Notes: generated by a model from the sequence alone, not told the origin. A DNA stretch of 64,000 nucleotides from Combretum micranthum (GCA_024138025.1 JAMXBD010001392.1:310001-374000), one strand, 5' to 3'; positions 35,109-47,739 are shown, numbered from the stretch's first letter. Numbers and translations: made by a program.

Positions 35109-37400
35109 GGGTCATTTACACCAACAAGTATCAACGTTTTTAGGTAAGTTACTTAAGGTATCAATGTTTTAAGTAGTTAAAAAGAGAAATCAATGTTTGA
35201 AGGTAAAATTCATTTAAGCTATCAATATTTTGAGTGGTTAAAAAGAGGTATAAACGTTTTGCAAAATAAATCAAATAAGGTATCAATAATTGATTGTTAA
35301 GAAAATTAAGGAAAATTTAATGAAAAAATTATAAAAAATGATGATACCTTAAATGAACTTTATGAAACATCGATATCTTATTTGACATCTTATGAAATGT
35401 TAAATCCTTATTTTAACTGTGACGCCCCAGAGGGTACACTAAACGTGGCAGTCCGCCGCATATAATATTAAAGCTAATAAATGACAACTTTAGTCATGCA
35501 GGAGCTTCAATATACATGCAAGCGTGCTTCCAAGATAGTAAGACTCACAGAGGTATTACATTTAAGATGATAATAAAAGCATACCAAAACTTATATATAT
35601 AAACATGGAATATTCATTTAGATAATAAACTCTTACATCTTCCTAGGGGCATTCCCGTCTCAAATAGTCTTGATTCAACTAAACCATTAACAAGGTAAAC
35701 ATAACTATAACATAAGCCTACTATAGAGATTTTCTTAGAAGTCTATGTTCAAAACTAAATACATATAACTTCTCCCAAAAACTCTAGTGGCTTTGCTCAT
35801 ACCTGGCATACGGGGCTCCTCGGTACCAACCAAAGATAATCATACTGTAACAAAAAGCTATAGGGGTATAAGCAAATCTAGCTTAGTGAGATAATTCCCA
35901 TCTACAAGACATTTCCATAAATCAAACAAGTATTTATAATCATGAAAATGCACCAAACACATGAGCAAACAAAATACACAAGATTAACCAGAAATCATGT
36001 GTAGCATGGATTTTACGCCCTCCATGTTGGGGGTTGGGAGGTTACAGGCCCATATGACCATCAATATTTGCAGATTTGTTGGCTCCTGCTCGCCCTGTAG
36101 TCTTTTCGACTCCTACTGGCCCATGTAGACTTTCCGGCTCCTACTAGCCACCACTATAACTACCTCGTTTCCCCACACGAAAAATAGTAGTGAAATAAAT
36201 GTGACCCACAAATATGATATGCATGAATTATTTTCAATATAACTTTAACCAATAAATGTTGAGTTCAAGTTATAGGCGATCAAAACAGTATTCATCATAT
36301 CAATGCAAGAATCACAATTATTTATCAATTCCTCTTTCGATATTCTTAACTTATATTCAACCAATTATAAATCCATATCACACAATATTTGTTCATTTAT
36401 CTTCTCCTTATTTTCTAATGCTACTACTTACAAGCACAAATAAGGAAATGTAACTTAGTAAAGGATTAACTCACTCCATGTCGGTAGCTCCTAATCAAAG
36501 TAGTCTTTCGGGAAAGTGATCTTGGTTCCTTCTTTGCCTAAACAATATGAAATACCCACAATGAGTCTTTCATAGAATTTCTATTCTTGAAAATTCTAAA
36601 TCGATTTTAAAATCGCGGTAAAATCGGATTGGAGGAAATTCCAACTTAAAATGGCTATAACTTGCTCATTTTAACTCGGAATTTCGCATACTATATACCG
36701 TTTTCTATTTATTCGAAAAGATCTATCTATTTCTAAAACTATTTTCATCAAACTAAGTTGTTTGTGTTCCGAAAATGTGGTAACCAGATTCACCACGAAT
36801 TTTCATAAACTTGAATTCCTTCTTTTAACAAAAGCTCATTTTGAAGAGATAGATATTATAATAGTTTGTAAAACCTTTGAAATGTATATACATATGTTTA
36901 TTGAATCATATCAAAATGTATGAAGTTAATGAAGTTGTTTCAAACCATGGAAAAGTAAAGTCTTTTAAAGATTTTGGAAAGTGAGAACTTAAAAAAATTC
37001 CTTTTTATTTTGCTTTGAAAATATATTAAGTTATTTCAAATGAGTATTTTCTTTTCCTAAATTTAATTTTTGTAGTCTTTTTAAATTTTTAAGGATGATT
37101 TTTATTTTCTAAGCTTAGTTTCTAACACTTTTTGAAAGTAATAATAATTCTATATTTATAGAAATAATTTCCTTGTTTCTTGAGATCATTCCATTTTCAT
37201 GAAAAGAATTTCTAGTACTTGATGAAAAAGTGAAGTTTTAGTAAAACTTTTGTTTACTCAAAATGTTCTTTTCTATGTATGTTTATGAACTCCTTTAGAT
37301 TTCTTAGAAAGGTTTGTTTAAGAAAATTACTTCCTACTTTAATTTCTAGTAAAGAATCTTTATTTTAAGAAAACCTTTCCTCATTTATTTTGTTGAGACA

Positions 37401-37544
37401 AAAATCATTATGTTCATGCATGAATATGAATCATAAAGTTATGAAAACATAAGGAAACATAATAACTTTAAAAAAATCATTATGTTCATGCATGAATATG
37501 AATCATAAAGTTATGAAAATATAAGGAAACATAATAACTTAAAA
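37401..37544. repeat. 72-bp tandem duplication within the solo LTR
   Basis: Two nearly identical 72-bp units, each with TCATTATGTTCATGCATG near its start, lie head to tail and differ at only one or two positions (for example AAAACAT versus AAAATAT). This indicates a recent duplication. Confidence 0.9.
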
Positions 37545-37760
37545 GAATAAGCTAGTAAAAAAATTAAGTATTGCAACCTTAGCTTCATCAAGATATCCCG
37601 AGACTAAGAATAGACTAGTCCCATAAAGAAAAAGAAAATGTTTTGATTTGATGAAGACAAGTCTAAGACTAGAAAGACTAGTCTTAAAAATAACATTAAA
37701 GTAAATAAATTGCAAGGAAAGTAAATAAATAGCAAAACAAATGAGCTTATATGCTCTAAA

Positions 37761-37762
<2 letters not shown>

Positions 37763-37793
<31 letters not shown>
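37763..37793. repeat. (TA)n microsatellite
   Basis: About 15 TA units inside the solo LTR. Confidence 0.95.
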
Positions 37794-37794
<1 letters not shown>

Positions 37795-38949
37795 CTACAT
37801 AGATATTTAGTAACATATATATAAAACCAACATAAAGAAATTAGATCCATGAACAAAAACAAAGTATGAACTTATTGTTGCTTTCTTTAACCTTCATGTT
37901 TAGAAAACACACTAAGCTCATACTAAGTAAATGAACACTTTAGAAAGCGAAAACTATTACCTAGAGAAGTAGTAGAAACTAGAGAAACTTGAGACAGTTT
38001 GTGAAGAGATTTTTGGAGAGTAATTTTAGTGTATGGAAGTTGTGATAGAAGTGGAAGGAAGAGGGGGTATTTATAGGAAAATGTGTGTGGGAGGTAAATT
38101 GTGTTAATTAAATAAATGAAAATAAAACAAATTGGAGAGAAAGAGAGAGGGGGGCGATGCTACTTGTAGAGGAAAGGGGGAGAAAATTTTATTTTTTTTA
38201 TATTTTTGTTAATGAAAAGTAAGATATGAAAGATGTGAAGTTGTATTGGAAATAAAAATTGTAAGAAATAGAGGTATGGGTTATAAGAGTAAGTTATAAG
38301 AAGAAGTAGAGATAGATAAATAGTGTAAAATAGTAGAAAATAGTGTAATGTAAAGTAGACATAACAATTTAAGTACCGGTAGTAAGAAAATACACGTATA
38401 ATAGCGATATCTGATATTTTTAGTTAAAAAATGTTAAATTTGATATTTTTGAAAACCTTATATTTTTATGAGTCTAACTGTATATTCGAAATATTTTTAC
38501 TATTCGAGCTCTAGGACACGTTTTTCAAGAACTGTATCTGTTCGGTTCAAAACGAGTCGCAGTTTAACTAATCTGATTTTTTTAAGCTTTCTCAGGTTAT
38601 TACGAACTATTCCACATTCTAATCTCTTACTAACTTTCTTAGGGTTGCTTAAACGGGATGCGGACTTGAACGGTTGCAAAAGACTTGGGTTTTTTTGACT
38701 TTGGGATTCCGGTTGACTTTCTAATTAGGGTTTAAGCTTAAATTGACCTCAAAACTTTAGGGGTTTACATTAACTACATAAAACATCAATACCTTAAATG
38801 AATTTACCTATAAACTTTGATATCTTCTTATGTAATTTACCCAATATCTTTTATATAGATACTATCGCTTTTAACATACCTTCTGGTCTATATTATAATC
38901 TTTGTCAAACTACATACTTGATATTAGATGCACAATGACTTACGCATTG

Positions 38950-40055
38950 CTTAATTAGGATAGACATCCTAAATGAATTAATACTTAAAGATGGTTAATA
39001 AATATTGAATGTTTGATTGTGCGTGGTCATTTCCTAGACTTGGGTTGAAGGGAAATAACCTTACGAGGCGATGTTAGCATAGTAGCTATGCTTAGACCAT
39101 TAAGGATGGCTCAACAAGTAAATGATGGGAGAATAGTAGCGAGATAACCATCTACTTACATTCGGTGAGAAGTTGTAATTTTATAGTTTAGGATTATGGG
39201 CTCCTTTAAAAATGAACAGTGTGATGGACTAAATAAATATGGATGTAACCTCTAGATGAAGCTATTACTTCGATACAGATAGGAGATATAGATATCGGAC
39301 CTACCTATATTAACTTTTTAAGCAGTTGCTGCTACTCAGGACTCTTGGTTCCAGCATGTTACCAAAGTATGACTACTCCACTGTGATTTGCTACACTTAA
39401 GTTAAAATTATAATTTTTTTATTACTGCATTACATTTAGATTATGTGCGTGCGATTATCTCGTGCGTACTTGTGTTGTTGTATTGGGCTTCAATTTATAT
39501 TTTTTCTTTTCAAGTTTAGATGGATTAGATGAGGATTATTATGACAGTGAGGGTTTTGGTTTAGATATCAAGGGATTCATTGAGAAGTATAGCATGTAGC
39601 ATTGCACGACTTGGTGTTTATGCTTCAAGTGGATCATGTTTATTATGATTTGTATGGACTTGATGGGCCTCCTATTGAACCCTATTACTTCATGGCTTAC
39701 AATGTTCCAATTTGATATTTACCTGACGAGATACTTTAATTGGTTATATACTCTAGCATGCTTTTGTTTTGAGCATCATGGGATGCCTTGAAATACCTTT
39801 GAGATATAATTTTTATCTAATATTTATATGCGTATTAGACCTACAGGAGTAACCCTTTTTGTGAAACTTTTTTAATATTTTACTTTATCATTACATATAA
39901 AATATTTTCAAAACCTAATTGGATGATTTAAAAAATCTAAAATTTGTTAGCAAATTATCATGATAAATAGATCTTTTAAGATCATCTTTACGTATAATAC
40001 CTAAGAATCATTTGTGGAAAAGTAAATACGCTTTAACCCTATTCGGGGTGTGACA
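38950..40055 (+). repeat. Gypsy LTR remnant (R/U5 end), plus orientation
   Basis: It ends TTCGGGGTGTGACA at 40055, a typical chromovirus LTR terminus, and no primer-binding site follows. The internal part (GTTGTTGTATTGGGCTTC near 39470) matches the remnant at 28.8-30.9 kb. Its start is unknown; it may lie left of the MITE/solo-LTR block, which would then be nested in it. Confidence 0.5.
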
Positions 40056-40739
40056 GATAATAAATAGTTATTAATGTAGTATAATGGATTTTGAAATAAA
40101 AATCAAATAAGTGAAACTACTAAAATGTACTTTAAATTTTTTTCCAATTGAAAATACAGTGTATTATTAGTCCAGTTTTAATTCTAAAGTCAATAACCTT
40201 TATATGGGACTTTGGAATACAAAAATCAATTTCGATATAATTTTTGATTACATATATAAATATGGTTTAACCTAAAAATTATATAAATCAAAATCGCATG
40301 ATAAATTGATGAGTTAAAAAATCTAATGGCTAGGTATAAGATCAACCTAAAAGCTAAAACCTTGAGATGGCTGAAACAGATAACACCTCAGCTAAAATAT
40401 TTATTATAACCTAACCTCTAAATTTATTGAAATCCTTAATCTGTAAAGACTATATAATAACCCTAAAATAACCAAACTATTTAAACTAATATAAACAAAT
40501 TAAATAAAAGGTAACAAGGAGCTTTCCAATTTTTCTTTCCTCCTCATTTCTCATTAAAAGACATGCAAGAGGAGAGCACGCAATTTTCCTTCTCACTTTC
40601 AATTACTAGCAAACTTCAATAAAAATACAACTTTATGACATCATCGTGTTTACCTCACAACTCTTCCAAATAAAATGGAATAAATTCATTTCCTTGTTTT
40701 CTCAATTCATTCCTCATTCTCGATTTATTATATAAATGA
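40056..40739. other. Spacer without a recognised feature
   Basis: AT-rich, with no open frame or repeat I could place. It may contain 3' sequence of the pol remnant that follows. Confidence 0.35.
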
Positions 40740-42300
40740 GGGTATTTGCATCTAATTTCATTTCCACTTCCCAGGTAGCTTCTTCTCTTACATCATTCAA
40801 AAACCTTTACATATTTGATTTCCTTTTTCCTCAGTTTATAAGGCTTGTGATATAATATTTGACTCAAATGCTCTTTATGTTAATTCTCATTTAGCTATAC
40901 TTGTTCCAACTCAACCACTTTTTTCTAGGTTTGATATATGTTTCTACATGTCTAAAGCATAAAAGATGATATGTATGTTAAACAGATCTAGTGGTAGGGT
41001 TAGTCGATAAACTAGATTTCCAACTTGTTAAAGATCTCAAATGGTGATATATTTCTAAGACTCAAGTTCCCTTGGGCGCAAATTTGTTAGATCCCTTGAT
41101 AAGACTTATCTTCAAATGCATATGGCTTATCCTACACCTCTTTCATTGTTTTTACTTAATAATTGCCACTTAACTAGTTGTTTCTTGCACTAAATCTGCC
41201 ATAGGAGTAAGCTTTTTCTAAATCATCCTAAAACCATGCAAATCTGCATCTGAGTCCATACAAAGCTTTATATAGTGCATCTAAATTGCTGAATAATAAC
41301 TGTTGTTATATGCAAAACTTATTAATCGAGTTTTAGTGTATATCCCATCTTCCTTCAAATTGAGACATGCCCTTAACATATATTCTAAGATATGTATTTT
41401 CCATTCAAACTTCCATCTGTCTAGGGTGGTTGCGGTACTGAATTGTAACTTAGTACCTAAGCTTTTTTTGTAAACTCATCAAAAACTTAGATATAAACCA
41501 AGGGTTTCTATCTGAGATAATACTTGCAGGAAATCTATGTAACCTAACAATTTCTTAGCTATGACTTATTGCCAACTTCTCAAGAGAGTATGTCATGTTG
41601 ATTTTGTAAGACAATCTACTATCTCCCAGATATTGTCATAAACAATTATAGTCTTAGGTAAACCACATATAAAGTTCATAGTGATCTAATCCTACTTCCA
41701 CTCAAGAATGGGTAATTGCTTCAATAGTCTTCCTAAACTTTGATGTTCTACCTTTACTTGTTGAAACACTCTGCATTTCACACAAAATCAATGGCATTTT
41801 TGGTTAATTCCATCCCATCAATAGTGGCTCTTTAAATCTTAGTACATATTGATACCTCCTAAATGTACTATATGTCTTGAATAATGTGCTTCTCTCATAA
41901 TCTTCTCTAGCAATTTCAAGTTATTAGGCACACATAGCCCTCTTTTCATTCTTATGATATTGTCCTCACTAATAGTGAAATATGAATACTTCCCATTTTG
42001 TACCTCTTGCTTTGCCATCTTTAAAGCTTCATGTTGTTGTTGTGCTTCCTTATATCTTTCCACTATAGTTTACTCAGCAATCAATTTGCCATCTCCATAT
42101 CTGTATCATACCATTTGAGCTCAATACTCGATCACTCAAATCTCAAACAAACTCTCGTTATATAGTCAACAAAGATGCAACTTCTACTTGATTCTTATGG
42201 CTTAGAGCATCTGCTATTGCATTTACTCTACTAGAGTAATAAGTAATGCTTAAATCAACTCTAGTTGATTATTGACATATCAAGACTACTAGGATACCGT
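40740..42300 (-). pseudogene. Degraded chromovirus pol (RNase H end to chromodomain)
   Basis: On the - strand 42063-41839 reads GKYSYFTISEDNIIRMKRG, LCVPNN and IMREAHYSRHIVHLGG, the linker and the start of the integrase zinc-binding region. Further down are traces of the integrase core (around 41700-41600) and of the conserved C-terminal core near 41300. EEATWEVE at about 40800-40775 is the end of a chromodomain. Stops are frequent. No LTR could be paired with it. Confidence 0.7.
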
Positions 42301-42699
42301 AATTTTGTAGTTATTTGCACATCACTAATTAATACATGTATATGTTAGTGAACCTTTCTTAAAAATTATAAATAGAAATAAAAAGGAATAATTATAATTT
42401 TAGTCCTCAATGTTTTGCTCTTTTTCTATTTAAACCTCAACATTTATTTATTTTATTTGGGTCTCAACGCTTAACAAATCTTATAAACTTGAATTTTTTT
42501 TTAACATCATTATTTTTCCTTTAGTGTTTTTTTTTTTTTTGCCGAATTTCCTTTAGTGTTTGACATATGACAACGCCTAATCCGTCCGTGTAATTATTAA
42601 AATAAATAATATAAAAAATAAATCCCAAATAACAAAATATTAAAAATTGAAATATCCAAAATATATTAAAATAAAAAAATGCAAGAATTTTTTTTTCAA
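42301..42699. other. AT-rich spacer
   Basis: No gene. Lines such as TTTTAGTCCTCAATGTTTTG and TGGGTCTCAACGCTTAAC (42400-42475) look like part of a dispersed repeat, but no ends were found. Confidence 0.35.
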
Positions 42700-42707
42700 A
42701 AAAAGGT

Positions 42708-43140
42708 TAATTCACATTTGGTAGTTGAACTTTCCACAAATATGTAATTATCTACCTTTTTTTTTAACAGTTTACTATCTAAACTTTAAAATAAGTCAAA
42801 TTAAATCCAATTGAAGTTTTCATATCCATTATTACCTAAACCAATGAAGTTAACTATTTTTTTATAGCTGACACTCCCATTGAATGGAAAAGTGATACGT
42901 GTCAAGTATCCAACAAAAGAAAAAAAACACTAGAAAATCTAACAATTGGATGTGTGTATTAATTCATCTTCTTAATTGTTTAATTTTCTATATTTTCAAT
43001 TGGCTACCTAACACGTGTCATCTCCCAATTCGCTAATAGAGTTAGAAGGTAGTATTGATAAATAGAGAAAACTTCAATTGGCTATTAATTGATTATTATA
43101 AAGTTCAAATAGTTAATTGTATATTTGGAAAAAATGCAAT
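42708..43140. repeat. Inverted-repeat (foldback) element, ~430 bp
   Basis: The outer parts match in reverse: GTAGTTGAACTTT (left) with ACTATTTGAACTTT (right, reversed), CCAATTGAAGTTTTC on both sides, and GATACGTGTCAAGTATCC with GACACGTGTTAGGTAGCC. The arms are about 150-190 bp around a short AT-rich loop. No coding capacity. Confidence 0.55.
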
Positions 43141-44043
43141 ATTGACTTTTAAAATAATTATAGTCAAAACTCTCATTTGGAAAGTTAAAAGAGGCTGAGA
43201 CTACGCTTTGATGGGTTGGACTTGGATCAAGTCACTTATAAGGAAGATGTAAGATTCACTGTTGGATCTTACAATAAAACTGTAGATTTATTTAAAAAGT
43301 TGTAGGTATGGTAGGTTATATATAAAAGTTATAAGTTGTAGATTATAAGTGAGTTGATCCATTGATGAGTATGAAAAGGTGAAAATCAAAACAAATAAAT
43401 AAAAACGAAATGAAATGTTGTGTTGTGTTTGATAATTTAAATACAGAGAAAATATGATTAGAAATTGGAAAAGAAAAACTATATATATTATATATATACA
43501 TATCTATTTACCCATTTTGTCAGCAAACTTAGCGGAAATCCGAAAAAAAGGAAGGATAAGATGTTTGAAGGCAGCCAATGGTTGTGGACCCGAGAGGTCA
43601 CATAGAGCATCGACCACTGGAAAGATGAAAAAAAGGGCTTTAGCTTTACATTCAGCGGGGGCAAAAAATTATTCCGCGAATCTTGCTTGTTTAAATAAGT
43701 ATTGGAATAATTGTACACAGGTCCCATAAGCTACCAATCATATATGAATTTATATATCCTATATTTATACTTTCTATTCTTATAAAATTTAAAAATATGT
43801 ATGTATTTTCCTTCTATTTTAAAATTTAGCAATTTAAATTAGAAAATCATGCACATCATATAAAAGAATTATTTTTATTTACACCTTTTTTCCATTCTTA
43901 TTTCCTTAGGAAATATCAAACCATTCTAGGTATTATTAGAATCGATGCTTTTTTTAGTGGGACACGTGAGCCTGTGGGCACACATTTAGCCATTTAGGTC
44001 CATATAACGGCTGAACAGAGCTTTGATCTGGAAAGAAAAAAAC

Positions 44044-44077
<34 letters not shown>

Positions 44078-45227
44078 GAAAACTTATAAGATCCTATCGA
44101 TGGGATGGTTTTGTCGATGGAAGCCGTCCAATCAATCATCTTATTATCAAAATAAATATAATAAATGATATATTACATATATCAATAATGAGATCACCAT
44201 TAAGTATAAATATAAGCTGTTAAATAATTAACGGATTGATCATCGTTGAAAAACACAACAGATAGAATTTTTCATAAAGATAAATACATTGGCAGACCCG
44301 TTAAGCAAACAAATTACAGTAGTAGATGTGGAAGAAATGGAGAACACTAAATCACAATAACAGATTTTACCAAAGACATACTATATATCATGCATTACAT
44401 ATTTGTTGGAACATTTCCTTATAAGTGAATTTCCCGTGGAAACACCGAGTAATAAATTACTTGGTGTAATACCACCGGCCTAATTTAGCTTTATAATCAT
44501 TTATATTTTGATCATCTTCACCTGAAAAACCAAATGACATTACTAATCGCCACTTGGGATGAGCAGCAACTCAAGGAACTATAAATACAATAATTCATAT
44601 ACATATATGTCTGTACATAAAATTTAGACCTAATATAAATTAAATAGAATAGTTTTCAACCATCCAACCAATGTCATATGTCCCCTGAAACTATTGGACT
44701 AGATTAGAGGGATTCACTATACACTTGAAAGAAAGAATAATTTCCTTCCACGGAATATGTCTTGCATGAATAACACATTTTACACGATTAATTTCAAACA
44801 GATTCTTTTATCATATGCCTCTAAATTTATTAACAAAACATTTATATATGTATATATATATAAATATAAAATTCCATTCATCAAAATATAATAAACGTCC
44901 AATTAAAAATTATTTTGAAGATCACCCTTGAAAACTTTCAACTTTATACTTACAACCTTGACCTTTTTTTTTTTTTTTTTAATTGCTTAAAGTGGCGGTG
45001 GTGTGATAACACATTATAAATTGTAAGCGTATAATAAAAAATAATTAATTAAAAATGTCGATGTAAGTTAAAGTTTTTAAGGGTGATTCGCGTAATTTAT
45101 CCTACTAATAAAAAATTATATTGCAAATGAGTAATTCATGCAAGAAACCCTCAAGAAAGGATTCTTTCTAGCAATTGGTGTATAGAATGAAAACCTTAAA
45201 ATTCCTATAGAAGAAGCAGTTGATAGC
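43141..45227. other. Spacer downstream of the DUF761 gene
   Basis: No supported gene. A GC-richer patch at 43520-43735 is open on both strands but resembles nothing I know. The last 100-200 bases before 45228 should contain the 3' UTR of the DUF761 gene. Poly-T (about 44966-44981) and AT runs are present. Confidence 0.45.
44044..44077. repeat. (ATA)n microsatellite
   Basis: About 11 uninterrupted trinucleotide units. They create artificial open frames of Ile or Tyr runs on the two strands. Confidence 0.95.
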
Positions 45228-45875
45228 TCAAAATGCTTTATGATACAGCCCATGAATCTTTTTCCATGATTCTTCCCTCTGCATCTTCAACTGCATATAA
45301 AAATTCCCAATGAAATTCTCAGCTTTAGCAAAAAGTTCTTGCCTACTAATCCCTCCAGCTTCTTCCTCAGCTTCTACCTCTCCTTCACTATCCTCTAAAG
45401 CCCGATCTTCCGCAGCTTGAGCTGGAATCTCTCCACCACCAATGAAGAATATGCTTGGAGTAGAGGGACACTTCTTTACTCTATTCTTTTTCTCAGGAGC
45501 AGAAATCTTCTCTGAAGCACATTTTTCCATCACAATTTTACTTGTAATGGAAGAATCTTTGCTCATATTATTGGTGGTATTATTACTGCTACTTAATTCC
45601 ATATCATGAGTAGTATTTATTGGGGAAGTGGTGACTTCTTTAGACGCGGCATTGACATTGGTGTTGTTATGATTAGTATCACTCTTTTTGTTTTCTTGTG
45701 AAGGTTTCAAGAAGAATGAGAGCAAACCAGCTTCAGCTCCTAGGGCAATGATGAGAAGGTTCATGATGAAGTATAGGTAAGGGGTTCTTTGGGTTGGAGA
45801 TAATTGTGGTGTTAGGGTTAAAAGGGCAATTAGAAGAGAAAGCAATAGGATTTGGGATTTCTTGAACTTGTGCAT
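45228..45875 (-). CDS. DUF4408/DUF761 (cotton-fibre type) membrane protein
   Basis: A 215-residue single-exon protein from the ATG at 45875. The start MHKFKKSQILLLSLLIAL fits the DUF4408 N-terminus and has a purine at -3. An upstream in-frame ATG at 45929 would add 18 residues but lies beside a TATA-like stretch (45940-45947), so it is less likely. Two hydrophobic segments follow (about residues 8-25 and 34-53, including LIIALGAEAGLLSFF), then a long polar Asn/Ser/Thr/Lys-rich linker and an acidic stretch (EDSEGEVEAEEEAGG). The C-terminal DUF761 motif is ELFAKAENFIGNFYMQLKMQ, then REESWKKIHG. The family's biochemical role is unknown; members are found in fibres and stress responses. Complete and undamaged, the best-preserved whole gene in the window. 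Confidence 0.9.
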   Translation of the reverse strand: MHKFKKSQILLLSLLIALLTLTPQLSPTQRTPYLYFIMNLLIIALGAEAGLLSFFLKPSQENKKSDTNHNNTNVNAASKEVTTSPINTTHDMELSSSNNTTNNMSKDSSITSKIVMEKCASEKISAPEKKNRVKKCPSTPSIFFIGGGEIPAQAAEDRALEDSEGEVEAEEEAGGISRQELFAKAENFIGNFYMQLKMQREESWKKIHGLYHKAF

Positions 45876-45956
45876 GGCTTCTTCTTGGCTATGTGAAAGG
45901 AAATAAAAGTCGTGGTCCAGAATAGCCACCCTCGAAAGATATAAATAGAGAGTGAT

Positions 45957-45982
45957 GGGGTGGGGGTGGGGTGGGGGTGGGG
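45957..45982 (+). promoter_or_regulatory. G-quadruplex-type motif upstream of the DUF761 gene
   Basis: Five runs of four or five G are each separated by a single T. This is the tightest possible loop pattern for a G-quadruplex. It lies about 80-110 bp upstream of the chosen start codon, with the G-rich strand being the template strand of the leftward gene. A regulatory effect is inference. Confidence 0.7.
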
Positions 45983-46225
45983 AGGATGATGCTTAGCAAA
46001 TGGAGGCTGTCGTATGCATAGAATCATCAAGCAAGCAAAAGAACAAATAAAGGACCTCAAATTCATGTTTGTACAGGGTTCATAAAGATGATCAGTATTT
46101 TATTATGTATTACATAGGCGGGTCTACTAAGATCTAGTTGCATCACAATATTTTTGCCATGCATTATAATTTTTATGGAAGTTTTTGTCTGTTTAAGGTC
46201 CCTATGAAAAATAATTATTTAAATA

Positions 46226-46700
46226 AGATTTAATCAAAGTTAATTATTAAAATATTATCGTAAAACTGTGTTTAAAAAGAAATATATGAAGTATAACATC
46301 ATGTCACCAGCATGCGATATTTAGAGCATCAATTGACCATACTGTAGGAAAAAGGGAGAGTGTGTGTGTGCACGCGCGAGAGAAAAGCCGAAACAAAGGA
46401 GGAGAGAGGGAAAGGATGGATGAGAGGGGATACGTGGGACTTAGGAGAGAAAAAGAGTGAAAGAGAGAGGGGATGAGATGGGACGGAGCAAAAATAAGAA
46501 AAATATTTATGTTATATTGTGATTTTGACGCATGATATACTTGAATTTACTATTATTGCCTATTACACATGAGATAAAGCTACCATATTCAAAGTTAGTA
46601 GCAAGTGTGATATACAATTTGTGTATAAAAATCAATATTTCATTTCACAAACACGATTTTGTAACAGAATTTTGGTAGTTAATCTAATCAAATTTGTATA
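46226..46700. repeat. Inverted-repeat element, family A (second large copy)
   Basis: The left end (AAGTTAATTATTAAAATATTA, then GTAAAACTGTG) and the reversed right end (AGATTAACTACCAAAATTCTG, then AAAATCGTG) match each other. The interior is purine-rich (46340-46500), like the copy at 27648-28184. It lies upstream of the DUF761 gene, after a short spacer. Confidence 0.5.
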
Positions 46701-47739
46701 TTGGTAATTTTTTTATAGCAATAACAAAAATGTGTTAGACTTTGTTTTTATTCATATGTACTATAATTTGATGAGCTTTATCTATCTAAGAATTTTAAAG
46801 AAATTGAAATTCCATGGTCAGTTTTCAAAAGATAAGTTTGTAACTTTTTCATTGTTATCGGATAAGTATGTCAAGTTGCAAGAGAATCAAGGTGAGAATA
46901 TTTCATCTGTTTTCATAGATTTAGTTGAAATGCTATGACAATAATTTAGGCAGATACTAGAAGTGCTTGCAAATAGATTTTTATTTAGAATTTGCTATGT
47001 TAAGGCATTGCTTCTCACTAACTTTCTCAATTGCTAAAATTATTATATTTAAGATCTTCTTTGCTAACATCAGATTAAGGAAATTATCTTAAACGTGGGC
47101 TTACTTTGACAAGTAACCCCCTCTAGTAATAACTTAAATATATATACATGTATATTTACAAAATTAAGGCATTAAATTGCCAAAAAAAAAAATTAAAATT
47201 TTAGACTTAGGATGATAATTATCTCCAATAAGTAATTATATTACTATGTTCTTATCCCCTTTAAAGCACCAATACGAATAGTAATTCTCTCCAAAGATAG
47301 TTCAAGGAAAGTGGGAAGTTTTTGGATAATGTTGAATTTGATATAAATCCAACTTAATATATAGTCAAGTCGTTGTCTTTATATGGTAAAGCATGTTTGA
47401 TTCCTTAATCCAAAAACTTTGAGGCTAAAGACAATCCGAAGAAAAAAAAATAAGAGACAAGAGAACATGCAAAAGAACTCGATTGGACCAGTCTAGATAA
47501 GGTCGGTGAAGGCATATTCTCACTCCTATCACTTTTTTTATGCTTTTAATGTAGAAAAAGGAGGGAAGCGGTGCAATTGCTACTAAACAATTTGGCCTCT
47601 TCTTCAACGAAACATGCGGCTTATGGCTCTTCTTGTCTAGGTTTCTTGGTCCTACAATGTTATCATTTCAAGCACACATGACGGTCTCTGAGGATCTTCT
47701 TGGATTTGAAGACCAAAGTGGAGAACCATTCTCCATAGA
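46701..47739. other. Spacer without a supported gene
   Basis: Short frames (46732-46938 +, 47425-47607 -) show no family resemblance. The right end leads into the duplicated block at 47740. Confidence 0.45.

Larger units (their letters stand above)
35418..38769 (-). mobile_element. Solo LTR of a Ty3/Gypsy (Tekay-like) element, 3352 bp
   Basis: It runs from TGTGACGCCCCAG to GGGGTTTACA, so both strands start TG and end CA. The perfect 5-bp duplication TTAAC lies on both sides (35413-35417 and 38770-38774). On the - strand it starts TGTAAACCCCTAAAGTTTTG, and a TATA box (CTATAAATACCCC) near 38070 points along -, giving a U3 of about 0.7 kb and a very long R/U5. There is no internal coding region or second LTR. 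It formed by recombination between the two LTRs of a full element. Confidence 0.85.
35109..38842. mobile_element. Inverted-repeat MITE (~380 bp) split by a solo LTR
   Basis: The left end (35109 onward: GGGTCATTTACACC, then AGGTAAGTTACTTAAGGTAT) and the reversed right end (38842 leftward: GGGTAAATTACATAAG, then AGGTAAATTCATTTAAGGTAT) align over about 70 bp. Flanks are AATATTTT (35101-35108) and AATATCTT (38843-38850), an 8-bp duplication with one mismatch. The real element is 35109-35417 plus 38775-38842; the middle is the inserted LTR at 35418-38769 and its target duplication. Related ends occur at about 51.05-51.27 kb. Confidence 0.72.

Noticed and set aside
43454..43735. GC-richer stretch open on both strands
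   Set aside because: No recognisable protein, splice context or repeat partner, so left as spacer.
43954..44223. Open frames with Tyr or Ile runs
   Set aside because: They are translations of the (ATA)n microsatellite.
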